NCBI GenBank assembly: GCA_025618425.1
Contig: CM046839.1
Span: forward strand, 5,627,858-5,691,857
Direction of reading: 5' to 3'
Origin: Heliocidaris tuberculata
Taxonomy: Eukaryota > Echinodermata > Echinoidea > Camarodonta > Echinometridae
Length of the DNA: 64,000 bases
Both the position numbers and the translations under genes were made by a program. This document shows, one piece after another, positions 1-24,700 of this stretch. The stretch's first letter is position 1. Each line of letters begins with the position of its first letter. The notes under the pieces were generated by a model. That model saw nothing but the letters and a program-made list of their open reading frames with translations, was not told the origin of the DNA and ran no database searches.

Positions 1-767
1 GTATATGTGTGTATCTTTTAAAATTTTTTTAGAACTAAAAGTAATTTGGAAAATACATAGGGCTCAACACTGAATACGTAACGTATACATATAGCCCTCT
101 TCTCATTAAATGACGAATGGGGTTTGATTTGACCAGGTGAGATTGACCAGCCATGATTTAAAGGCCAGGTCCACACTAATACCAAGTTGATTTGAATAAA
201 TAGAGTAAAATTAAACAAGCATAACAGTGAAAAAAATCTCTGAAATCGGATATAAAATAAGAAAGTTACAGCACTTTGAAATTTTGCATTATTTCATGAA
301 ACAGTGATATGCATAATATGGGCGGTATGCAAATGAGTGAACCGATAATGTCACACACTCACTTTTCCTTATGTATTTTATTATATGAAATTTTCAAATA
401 TTTCAATTTTTTATGGATGTGATAATAATGAATCTCTCCCTTGTCAGCTGCTTGTATCAAAATAAGTTACAATAATGATGATTTTACATGTTCCATAAGG
501 AGTCAAACCATGTTCTACATTATTGAAGCAAAAAATTGAAATATATGATATTTCATATAATAAAATACATAAGACTCATAAGTCGAAGCTCTTCAAATAA
601 GAGGTGGAAAGTGATCAATGGGCGTGATGACAATTACGTTATGTTTTTCCCAGGTATTTCTGAATTCTTTTAATGCAGTGGATTTCCAGTAAACAGTTTT
701 TTTTTTAAGGTACACGTAGTTTAAAATAAAAAAGTTAAACAAGCTCTCTCTATTTCCTTGTAGTCTG

Positions 768-2299
768 GGAGCCTGTCCCGAAATAGTCAACCCATTTTAC
801 ATATGACATTTGACCCCTTAAAGTTCCTACGACTATCCATGTCATTCACAAAAAGCTTGTCAGCTCGAACGAAGCCGCCGGGTTTGGCCCCCAGAGCCCC
901 CAAAAGGGGTCCCAAAGTCGGGTCGATTTCAACCAACTAACATATGCGCCAAACTTTTTTCAGAATTAAGGTGTATGACTATACATTACCAAAACACCAA
1001 AACTGACAAAATTTTCCGTCGGGATGGGTTGTCAGACCGCCCCTAAAAATTGGGGCAAATTTTTCCCCTTAAGGGCCATGGACCAAATTTTGTCAGAAGG
1101 AAGAGTTATGGGTGTACATTACAAAAATATAAAAACTTACAAAAAAATTCCATGGGGAAGGGGGTGTAACACACCCCTGAAAAAAACACCAAAGTGCCCC
1201 TAAACCCAGCTTTGCTGCCCAAAATGCTCTGGATGTAGAGAAAAACCATTTTTAGGCTTTACAACCTTAAGAACTCCAAAGTGTCTCTTTCAATTCATGT
1301 CAAATTTACCTAGTGCAATCTTGAGTATTGTATCTTTCTTGGGGTGAAATTTGGTGTCAAATGATTATTTCAATAATAATTTATTAAATTGTAAAAATTG
1401 TATTGCTTTTTCAAAAGTAGTCAAATGATATTGTCAGGATTATGTAAACACACCATTGTACATCTGCACCTGTTTGACAAGAGATAATAGAGGAGCTTGT
1501 TAAGTATCTGGGTTATGTGGCTGCCATGCTGAAATCTACCATTCATGTGTTAATTACACAAATACTTTGCAAGCTCTCTATTATGCCTTGCCAAACAGGC
1601 GCAGATGGACAATGGGTGTGTTTACATAATCCTGATAATATCATTTGACTGCTTTTGAGAAAGCAGTACAATTTTCACAATTTAATAAATTATTATTGAC
1701 ATGATCATTGACACCAAATTGCACCCCGAAAAAGTTACAATACTCAAGATTGTACTATGTAAATTTTAGCTGAATTGAATGAGACAATTTGGAGTTAGTA
1801 AGGTTGTAATGCCCAAAAATGTTTTTTCTCTATATCCAGGGCATTTTGGGCAGCAAAGCTGGGTTTAGGGGCACTTTGGTGTTTTTTCAGGGGCGTGTTA
1901 CACCCCCTTCCCAATGGAATTTTTTGTAAGTTTTTATATTTTTGTAATGTACACCCATAACTCTTCCTTCTGACAAAATTTGGTTCATGGGCCTTAAGGG
2001 GAAAAATTTGCCCCAATTTTTAGGGGCGGTCTGACAACCCATCCCGACGGAAAATTTTGTCAGTTTTGGTGTTTTGGTAATGTATAGTCATACACCTTCC
2101 TTCTGAAAAAAGTTTGGCGAATATGTTAGATGGGTTGAAATCAACCCGACTTTGGGGCCCCTTTCGGGGGCTCTGGGGGCCAAACCCGGCGGCTTCGTTC
2201 GAGCTGACAAGCTTTTTGTGAATGACATGGATGGTCTAAGTAACTTTAAGGGGTCAAATCTCATATGTAAAATGGTTTGACTATTTCGGGACAGGCTCC
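768..2299. mobile_element. 1.5 kb foldback element, copy 1, in gene B last visible intron
   Basis: Two long inverted arms, roughly 768-1500 and 1580-2299, start with GGAGCCTGTCCCGAAATAG and stay alignable almost to the centre. TG flanks both ends (766-767 and 2300-2301), a possible 2-bp target duplication. No transposase reading frame inside. A related copy is at 55660-56625. Confidence 0.85.
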
Positions 2300-2345
2300 T
2301 GGCCTATTGCCTTTTTCTGTGCAATTTCCTTGGATTTTAACTTAC

Positions 2346-14179
<11,834 letters not shown>

Positions 14180-15074
14180 GATGAATCTTTCCTATCACTT
14201 GCTTTCACTTGAACCTTGCCTCAGGAGTATGTCGGGGAGTGAAGAGGGATCAAAATGTCGGCGTCAAATACTGCACGCCACAAATCGCGACACAGAATAC
14301 AGCGTCAATTGACTGGCACTGCGGGACCAACCTAATACCAGTTTGATCACTTTTGTAGCGCTCAGAAAAATTCACTCTATTCTACCTTGCTAATAACACT
14401 CAATTCAATACCATTTGACTCTCCCAACAAGCTCTCTCTCTTTCTCTCTCTTTTTCTCTCTCACTCACACAGCTCAGAAACTATATGCTAATTAGCCTTA
14501 CATGTCAAACACTCACGCAGTGAAAAGACCTAGACCACGCCTTTCATGAATATTCAAACAAGGTGGTATAAAGTTAAAACCGGATTACCGCTTGACATAT
14601 CATTGCGCTGGGGTAAAGTGGTCCTCTTTATTTCCTTTATGTTTGTGTATCTTCCTGTGGCAGTCATCTAAATGGGATCGCTATCAGTTCCTGGTTTAAT
14701 GGAATTACAAGAAGCCATTGTTGAGTAAAGTTCAATCTTTAATGTGTCATGAAACAGCAAAAACTTCGAAACAACAACTAGGCCTACGCCCAATGTACAA
14801 AATATTGAAAGTATACATGGCATAAATTATCATATCTGTGATTTGTTTTCAGCATGTGATCGTGAGTTGAATCTACATTTTGAGGTGGATACCATCATTA
14901 GTTTTTTTTATTCCAAAAGATGCTGTTTATACGGTGTATTTTTCTAACTCTGCGAAAATGTCAATTTACTTATTTACAGAATTCAAAATATATAGTTTCT
15001 TCATAATTTTCCCAACAAATAAAATGCCAGTGTATGTGTGTAATTGGGTTTTTACAGACGTGTATCAATCAGAT

Positions 15075-15213
15075 ATGATTATTTACGTCTGGGGACCGAC
15101 CTTTAACGTCACCATCCGAAAGACGTGACTCAGCTTCGAACCTGGGTCCGCTGAATCAGTTTATAACTTCCACTGTTAGCTGGATTACAGGCGCACGCCA
15201 CAACGCCCAGTCC
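15075..15213 (-). mobile_element. SINE-like element with 7SL/Alu-like head
   Basis: On the minus strand it starts GGACTGGGCGTTGTGGCGTG followed by CGCCTGTAATCCAGC, which resembles the 5-prime domain of SRP 7SL RNA and Alu, then CCCAGGTTCGAAGC (B-box-like) and a tail with CGTCTTTCGGATGGTGACG. Tail and flanks are not Alu. Lies in the intergenic region. Confidence 0.5.
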
Positions 15214-15309
15214 AGAGATCACATGAAGCTCGATAATTAGTTTTTGTAACATTATTATAGTGATGTTCTATAACGCATAGAGACCATGCGGTATTATGCG
15301 TTTATTAAG

Positions 15310-15433
15310 TACTATTATTATTATTATCATTATTATTGTTATCATTATTAATAATAATATTATTATTATTATTATTAACATTATTATTATTATTAAAATT
15401 ATTATCATTATTATTATCACCATTATTATCACC

Positions 15434-15481
<48 letters not shown>

Positions 15482-15483
15482 TT
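15310..15483. repeat. (ATT)n/(ATC)n microsatellite
   Basis: Imperfect ATT triplets with ATC variants in the intergenic region. Confidence 0.95.
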
Positions 15484-17073
15484 AGTTCTCTAAAACTACA
15501 AGCGTCTGCTTATTGGTATTGCGCCTTCTTCCTTGTATTGCAAGTTTTTGATTATATTCATACCACTTTATATAAATGTAAATTGTACCATTTGAACAGA
15601 TGTCGAATGTTGTCCAAGTCAATGGAAAAAAATAAATATTACTTTGAACTGAATTGAATTGAATTGAAATGAAAACAACAATTTAAAAGGCTATGAATGT
15701 ACTATGTCAACTGTCTGCCAATATCTAATATATAACAACACTTTAGGGAATGCTAAATCAATTTTGGAAAAAATGGCCACTAATCCCTTACTTTCTTATG
15801 TTTTGCGCAGCCGACATTTTAGAAATATTTTCTTACGTTACGATAACGATGTTAGATGAGGAGTGTCCTTCACTATTTCATGTGGTATACCAAAATTTCG
15901 GTGCCCCCAACGAAGGACTATATATATTATACATGGGGTCTTGCACATACGTCATAGCGGGTAGACAAACAAAACGGGAATCCCCCTTTATTGCCTCTCG
16001 CTCCGACTGTTGAGACACCTTATCTTTATTCAAATGTCATTCTTATACATGATGACAATAGTATGTGAACAAAGGAATGAAAAGAAGGTAGAATCTGCAA
16101 TTGATTTTTCAAAACGTGTTCTTCGATACCCCTTCGTAACTTCCCCCTTAAAGTAGTCACAGAAATTTCCCTTTTTTACATGTCAATTCCACAAAGCAGT
16201 TTGCTTCAATTCCACTCCGTAAATATGACAGGGTCATACAGAACAAAAATTAAGGAAAACAGAATTGTAGTTTAATCTTCTAGTAATCTTAAAATTTAAT
16301 ATGCATATGTTCCTGCACCCCTTTGTTATTCAGATCATGACTAGGGATCTTTTTTTTAAAGTATGAAGCAGATTCTAAATAAAATTGTTATGAACTAATC
16401 AATTAAAATTGAACCCAAAAAAAATCTGGCGAAAAATTTTCCGTCGCCCAATAAAATGTACAGAGGCCCTAACAATAATGAGAGAAATATTTGAATTTTG
16501 AAATTGCAAAATATTGTTAGATTAAAGCTAAATGCTTAACACTAAGGGATTCAATAATGTATTATCTGATACAGAGGATTCTTGTCATTAAAATGTTATG
16601 GGGTTTTTTTTCGACAATGCTCGTAGAATAAGGAAGTGATGTGAAAAAAAATAACAGAGATTAACTCGCGATATATTACCGCCCACAATTCAACATTTGT
16701 TCGATGAGTAATATTGTCTAAAGGTACAAAGTAGCTGCTTGGCTAGTAATTTATTTTAGGTCCGTCAATTAATTCATACTTTGTTTCAAATCCAAAAACA
16801 TACAACAATGAGTCTTGTATATATAATAAATTGATATTTTCATCACTAAGGAAGGTTGCACTACTCAATACAAAACAAGTGCATCATTATTTTGATGATC
16901 TCCATCTTGTTTATCTTAATTATGTATGCACAAAAATTGAACTAATTTAATACATGTCCTGACATGAAATGTACATGCTTATTACCCCTCTTGGGGTGCC
17001 CTATATAAAGCAAACACTTCAGAGTGACATCGTTCCAATGAATATAGCAAATGACAGATCAACAAACTAAACA

Positions 17074-17185
17074 TTTGCACTAAGCAGATATAAATATTGA
17101 ATTAATGACACAAAATAGGTACAAAGTCTCATGGACAGCAAGATAACCATGAAAAAGTATCGGATGACCCTCGCCCCCCCCCCAA
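17074..17185. repeat. Second copy of the CATTTGCACTAAGCAG block
   Basis: Matches 19848-19970 over about 110 bases with the same C-run end, in the same orientation. Intergenic, downstream of gene A. Confidence 0.7.
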
Positions 17186-18960
17186 AAAAAAAATAAAAAA
17201 ATAAAAAAATAAATAAATAAAAATTGTACGCTATGCTTTCTTTGTCCGCCAGGTAAACGCTATAAAACAACACAAAGCAAATGATAAATTATTTACATTT
17301 CTATTGCTCCATCTTTCGAGAATTCCTTTGCAAAGAGATCTTTGCAGGAATATAAAAAAAACGTTTAAAGATGTCAAATTTTAACATCTTTTTACATAAA
17401 CCTCACGCAATATACATATAGTCATTTGATCATATTCTAGATTTTGTTTCTCCAAGTTGGTTTTTTTATCCAACATTCCGTCTTCCCTGCATCTGCTTGA
17501 CTGATGGTGAATGACCGTTTCTCCAGAATTTGAAATAATGTTGTGCTTATATTTATATCATTCTGAAGTGTATTCGTATTTCGTTATTCAAATGACAAAG
17601 TGTATTATTTTTTTATTTTCAGTTTTTTAATATGAATTAAAAACAATTGAGAAACTCCACCACCTTTCAATCACAATTCCATATCTTAAACGACTTGATA
17701 AGAAGCATCTTGGTTTGACAAGTTATATTGTTAACAATCCGTTACCATGGTTACTTGATACTATTATTAGTAGAGACTTATAAAATTGTATAGCCCATCT
17801 TAAACAACGAAATGAATTTGTCTGTCCATTATAAACCTCACCTTGATATTTACTCTATGGCATGTTTTTCATTCATCATGCAGCTCCAATGTGAATACAA
17901 CTTCATCATCACCACTATCACAACCGATCCAGTCACAAAATGGTATCAACAGAAAACACATGCTATTTTATCAATGTCAGTCATTCCTCGGACAAGTGTA
18001 ATTGAAAGTATACAAAACCCCTCTGTGCACGCACATCTTAACAGATCATTGTGCAATACAATTCAATGATAATATTACCAAAATGATCTAGAAATACGAT
18101 TCTTTTATTTGCCTTTTTGATATATTTTTTTACTTGTGTGTATGTCATGATTTATTTTTTCTCTTTAAGATTCATTATTATGCCAGTTACAACGACATGT
18201 AATGATGCAAACATGATGAAAACAAGAATCAAGCTTTTGCTATTCTTCATGTAGACTTATATGTATGATACACGTTTTGACTGCATGGATAAACCATAAT
18301 ATAATTGGAAAATGGATTGGACTGAACCATTTTGTTTAGGATTCTTTCAGATGAATGTTAAGAAACCTGACAATTAACGTCACCAAAATTGTAGTAATCA
18401 TTTCAGTCTCTGATTGTATCGAATCATATTAAGAGTTTTGCCAATTAAACACTAAATGTCACTTTTGGTTAAACTGGGTACCTACATTAACGTACTGATC
18501 AACACAATCAACATGATTATTGGGGGCAATATATACATTTCGCATTATGTGTAAATATAATACAGTGTGATGACAATTGCAACGAGACAGATGTGACATT
18601 GTTAAATAACTGAAAACTAGCGCCACCTCAGTGCCCAAGTCCTAAATAGGAAAGAAAACGCTTGTTCATCCGTTAACGGAATCATAAGGCCTCGCTGAAT
18701 AATCCATAAATTATACTTAATTTTCCGAAAAGGCATACTATAATGGGGATAAATTTAAATCCATTATGTACAGTACCAATTTCAAAGCATATAACACCCA
18801 TTTCGGGACGTGATGGTCAATGTAGAGTAAAGACATACTTTCTTTTTGTTCAAATCGTCATTCATTACTCGAAACAGTGTCATTTTCTCATCGTCTTGGA
18901 TACTGCACGACATGAAACGACAGTAGAGTGCAAGGGTTATTAAGCGAACTCGATGACGCT

Positions 18961-19086
18961 CTAGAAAGTTTCGTTGTGGAGCTCGAAGACGATGCCGGCA
19001 TTCTCCTTCCTGATCTCAGCGACGGAGACCCCAAGAGCTTTGTTGATTCCCAGGGGACCACAGCTAAAGATACCGAATTTCTTTAC
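18961..19086 (-). CDS. DUOX: Gene A exon 31: last coding exon (residues 1516-1556)
   Basis: 126 nt including the TAG stop at 18961-18963. Encodes [12 protein letters not shown] and ends LHNETF. The CGP nucleotide-binding triplet is kept, but the residues after it differ from vertebrate DUOX (CGPPGM). Acceptor GATTCAG. The reading continues in frame with the previous exon. Confidence 0.9.
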   Translation of the reverse strand, partial: VKKFGIFSCGPLGINKALGVSVAEIRKENAGIVFELHNETF

Positions 19087-21418
19087 CTGAATCAGAAAAA
19101 AAAATCATTTAAAATCCGAGTAAAAGTTTAATTGAAATATTGTTATATAAAAGTTTAACGAGTTCGAATGAACAAAAGTATATATTAGCACAATCCTGTG
19201 ATCTTATTTGACTATGGATAAAACCTAGACCAAGAATACCATCACGAATGTAAACCTTTAAGATGATTTTTTAAATGTCTACTTCCTGATAAAATGTGAC
19301 AGTATTCCAGCCATAAATCAGTTCAATGAGGCACAATTCGTCACTATGTGAATATCATGATAAATTTGAAAGTTTACTTGAAGAATCCTTTTCGTGGCAA
19401 ACATGTCGTGTTGTTACTGTTTTCCATCGACCTAATGAACGTGCAATTGTGTGTGTTATCATATACCTCAGTATGATTCTGGCGGATGGAATCCAGCATA
19501 GTGTAGAACTCAGGCCTGCCGAAGTGAGTTACCGACCGAAGCCCAGTAAAGAGAGATCGACTCGACACCTTGTAGAAGTTTTGCTCACATATGTACTGAA
19601 ACGATTCAAAATGATTTAAACTGTTTGAGGATTTCTATTTTGACTTTGAAAATCATAAAAATCTGTTGTTTCGAAGTATTTATTTTCAATTCATTCATGG
19701 GATATAATTCGATAAGAGAAAAAAATATTTCCACTAATATAGATTTCAATAATCAATATTTGAAGATTCAACATTCAGGTTCGGAGCAATATCTGCACGT
19801 ACAAAAAACATTATATGTCAATTAAATGACACATTAACAACTTTAACATTTGCACTAAGCAGATAAAAATATTGAATTACTGGCACAAAATAAGTACAGT
19901 ATAAAGTCTAATAGACAGCGCAATATAATCATGAAAAATATCGGGTGACACTCCCCCCCCCCCCCCCCCCCAATAAAAAAAAATTATAGAAAATGTTTTC
20001 TTATTCAATAATCAATATTTGAAGATGCAACATTCTGGTTCGGGTAATATATGCACGTACAAAAAGCATTATGTGAATTAAACTTGAACTGAATTTCCAT
20101 TTCTTACTTCTCACATGTCAGTCCGGGAGGAGATGGTGGTGGAAACCACCACTTGAACCAATTCCAGGACTGAATTTAAATCCAACAACAATAATATGTA
20201 TAAAATATGCAGGTACATGTAGTCGCTAAGAAGGCTACATTTTATTTTTAAAACATGTTTGTAGATTTTTGAGAAAAAAACAATTTAGTAGCTATACCAT
20301 GGGACTATGACAAGTAAGTATATGAATATATAAATATATAGATATTTAAATCACAACTCACCAGCATTGTGGTACGAAGATCGAATTCCTGGAAGAATTG
20401 TGTGATGAAGATATGGACCGACACCATGTCATTAGTATCATGGTCTTCGACATCCTTGATAATCTCAGTCAACCATTCGAAATGTTTCTGAGTCCGTGTT
20501 ACCCACACGAAATACACCTGTTAGTAGGATTGAGAGAGATAATTATGTGAAGAAAAAACATATATTAAACAAATTCGAGGGAAGGTCGATAATCTTCAAA
20601 CATTTGAATAGGATGAATACAATTTTTGCTGCATTCTTAATAAGGGAGAGCTTTCATACAGCAGGGTCGTTAGAGGACCATTTAAAAAGGAGTTATCGGA
20701 TCAGATTATTTGCCGACAAGTTTAGCCAAAAAATAATAACTTTCTAACAAGTAAAAAAAAATTGTCCTCAAATTTGCCAGTGAAAAAACCCCCGTCATTA
20801 GAATTTTTCCGAAGTAAGAAGGGCAATTTTCCCCGATATTTTCAGAAGGGTATAGAAGCAGGACGTTTTCCCCCTGGGAATTTTTGCAATTATTTTTTTT
20901 TTAAATTTTACCTCCCATGGTCAAAAAATTGGGAATTTACTTTTTAACCTCTCAAATTAATCTTTCGTGATTCCTCTTAATACAAATAATAATACCACGG
21001 TGCTTTTATAATGCATATCACTGCCGTAGCGTCTCTATGGGCTTTAGGAAAGGAAAATAGAAGGATGGACAGATGCTATAAAATGCCAAACATACAAAAC
21101 TATATATATATATATACATATATATATTTTTTTTTTTTTAATTCATTTATTTATTTATTTATATATATGTTGTACCTTCTTGCAAGGGAACTTGGAATTG
21201 CCGGAAGACTTGTTGACGATGTCTTTGAGAATGGAGGCGAATGGTGTGACACCAATTCCTGCTCCAACCAAGATAGCGACTTCGAACTTATACCAGTCCT
21301 GATGGCCCTCACCGTATGGTCCATCAAGATAGATCTGAAAGAATGAAAGAAACCAGGAGATTACTCTCTCTGTTCCCTTCTTTTCTCCCTATGTATCTCT
21401 CTTGCCCTTCATCTAACC

Positions 21419-21450
<32 letters not shown>

Positions 21451-21676
21451 TCGTTCTGTCTTCTCTTCATTTCCCCTCCTTTATTTCACTCTTTCTGTTC
21501 ACCCCTCATGACTATAATTTATATATGTACCGTATTTCGTTCTCTGAGCTTTCTACCTCGCCTCTTAATCTATTCCCCTCCTTCTCTATTTATTTATTTC
21601 TCTTTCTCCTCCTTCTCTCCTTACCCCTATTTTCTTTCTCTGTTCCTCTTTCTTTACTTCATCACTTCCTTTCCAT

Positions 21677-21711
<35 letters not shown>

Positions 21712-24700
21712 ATATTTATTTTTCTATTTAGTTATACCTATTTGTATCCTTCTCCCCCTCCCTCCCCCCCCCCCACTTCCCACTGAACTGAGTCTATTCT
21801 GTCCACGTCTTTCAATAATAATGTCCCCTATAATTTATCTAGCAGGTGTTACTGGTGTTTATATTAATGTTGGTATGTTTGGTATTGGTGTTGGTGTATG
21901 TGGTGGTCTTGGTGGCCGTAGTGGTATTGTTGTTTTTTGTGTGCTGGAGGTTGATGTTGATGTCTGCGGTGTTCCGTGTTAATGTATGTGATGTGTGGCG
22001 CCGCCGTGTGTAATGTGTTGGGTGTGGTGTGTAAGGTTTTTGGCGTTTGGATGCGTGGTGTTTGGTGTTAGTGTATATGGTTCTTGGCGTTGACGCGTGA
22101 GGTGATTGGATCTCAGTTGTGTGATGATGTCATATATATCGGTAATTTGGGAGATGTTCTCTGTAGTGTTGTAATGTCTGTATGGGTATATACCATCTGT
22201 ATTAAAACGATAATATACCTTCGGGAGGGGTTCTCCAAGAACCTGTTTGCTGTCATAGGTCGACCTGAGGTTCATGGTCCATGGTCCTACGGCTCTGATG
22301 TGAAGTGATAGATTCTCTTCATGGGGTGCTGATGTCAGGGTGAAGGGGTGATACTCATTACCCCCTAGTGCCGTACAAGCAATCCTCACCCACTGCCCAG
22401 ACTTATAGTCAAAAGTAGCAGGTCGTTTAAACACCAGATTGGTCACATCTGAAAATGACAAGTCAGCATGCAGTTTTTTTAACAATCAGAGCAGGTTCGA
22501 ATCACTATGAAGTAAGTACTTCGTTCATCAACTAATTCTATAGGGATACATTAACACAGACACAGATGTATTCCGCCCCAAGTTCTGTTTCAGTTACAAA
22601 TTTAATGAAGATGTATGAAAGTACAAACCTGACGGTAGGATCTCGGCCTTGAGAACCGGAATCTCTACTGTCCTTCTTCCGATGCTGACAATCTTATCAA
22701 GGGTGAAGAGGATGACTGGTCCAAGGCAGAAGTAGTAGAAAGACGGCGGTTGGATGAGTCTAGCCGATCCATGGAGGACCATGAGGATGAAGTAGACCAC
22801 ATAGAGTTGATGGGTCATCCAGAACAAACGGAAGACACGACGTCGAGAGAACTGGGTCGCGAAGACGAAGATGAGTGTGCAGACCATCACCAGTAGTACC
22901 GCAGTTACTCCTGTCATTCGGGAATAAACAAGAATGGATACCTCACAATGTTAATAATTAACAAAAAGTCATTTAAACAACTTTTCTCACAGTTTACATC
23001 TCCAGGGTATTACATTAATGTTTGCTTTAAGTCTCGGCGATTCATAAACGTATCGCTTAACGCAAGAAAAACCTAATTATTTCATGTCATATAGTTTGAA
23101 TGTGTTTAAAATAAAAGCGTTAATTTGTGATCCTGACAAAGAGTGCAATTTCTTTAGTTTATCTTTTACAGGAATACATTTGCGATGTTTGATCCAGATG
23201 ATAGAAAGTGTCATGAAACATACCTGTGACTGTAGTCGTTATCCAGTGATGGAACTTCGGGAAGACATGCGATCTGTATTGACAAAACAAAAGAGAGAGA
23301 GAATTGTACATTTTGTCATAAGATAGCAGGGGTATATAAACTATTCAAGATAATAGACTAACGCTTACATTCAACACATTACTCTCAAAATAGAAGCGGT
23401 TTTAGAATTGACCAAAAACACATTGTACTTTGATTGAGTGTTAAGCTACTGGGAATTCTCGGCATTACAGATTGTGAAGGAAGGGAGCACATAACAGTAC
23501 TAGGCCTCCTTGGTAGATACGAGATAAACTCTAACCCATACCAGGGCTCCCTGCTCTTATAATGCTTATACCGCAGTTCCCTGGCCGCATAACTCCTTGA
23601 GCCACCTGTCCCCATACCGGAGCTTTCTTCCCCCATACCGGAGCTTCCTGTCTCAATCCGGAGCTCCTTGCTCCATATACCAAAGCCCTCTCCTCCCATT
23701 CAGAGCCCGGCCTGCCCCCATCCCCAAGCTCTCTGTCCCATATTGGGACTCACTGCTCCCATACCAGAGCTCACTGCCCCCATATAGGAGCTCACCTGAA
23801 CCAGACATCGGGAAAGATACAGTCCATATCCTCAGCAGCTTGGGTGGACAGGTGGTAGAAGTTGATACCATGGCCCACAGCGTGAATCACTGTAAGACAA
23901 CATCACTATCCCTTCATAATTAAGTTTTGGTACACAGAACTACTTAAACTATTTCAATCCTCATTTTTTCTCATATGACAGACATAATTTTACGGGAGGG
24001 AATATAAAAATAAGCCAGGCTATCCCTAAGTAAGATCAGGAAAAACGATAATCATCAACATGGGAATGATCGGATAACCATTAAGATCATGGTACTTTTT
24101 TCATGAGCTATATTTCACATGCATCTTTTAGTGTATGTCACTGTTACTATGACAGTCACCACTAATCAGCGTATTCCCTTCTTGTTATTTCATCGTCATG
24201 GGTTTCCTCCATTGTTTGTGCTATCGTCCAATGCTAACAAATCTGTTACACAACTTTTTCATGTTACATTTGCTCTACGATCCTTACTGAAAGATGTCTT
24301 CAAGGCGATTAACCTTAAAGATATGACAGTCTCAGCAATGAAGGGTAAGAATGTTTAGAATAAACCAACACAGAGGTCTTAGGGCATGGGAACAGGCAAT
24401 TTACCTGACCATCCTAGAGATGTGTAGGCTACCAGCTTGTGGAAGCTGAGATAGGCATCAAACGGAACATAGTGGGCCAAGAAAGTCTCTCTGAGTTTGG
24501 TATTGGTATTACGGGACACCGTGACGAGTAGAGTGGAATAGGTGAACATCAAAGCGGCTGCTGCCCCTCGTGTGATGGGGAGACCCCAGCTCGTGATTCG
24601 ACGGGTACCCTTCTCTTCGGAGAACCTCCGATATTCTGTCGAGCAAACGGGAGAGATTGGGGGTAAGAGATGAGTGGGATATGAAAATGGTGAAAACTGT

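Larger units (their letters stand above)
14180..18960. other. Intergenic region between gene B start and gene A stop
   Basis: Holds the gene A 3-prime UTR and gene B upstream sequence. Candidate gene A polyadenylation signals (AATAAA on the minus strand) are at 18104-18109 and 18151-18156, giving a 3-prime UTR near 0.85 kb; unproven. Also an ATT microsatellite, the SINE-like element at 15075-15213 and the block at 17074-17185. No clear TATA box was seen above the gene B ATG. Confidence 0.6.

Noticed and set aside
15120..15213. Human Alu contamination
   Set aside because: Only the 7SL-like start is similar; the following sequence and flanks do not match Alu and blend into the local AT-rich DNA.
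21011..21346. 111-codon plus-strand frame
   Set aside because: Antisense shadow of gene A exon 28 plus low-complexity sequence.
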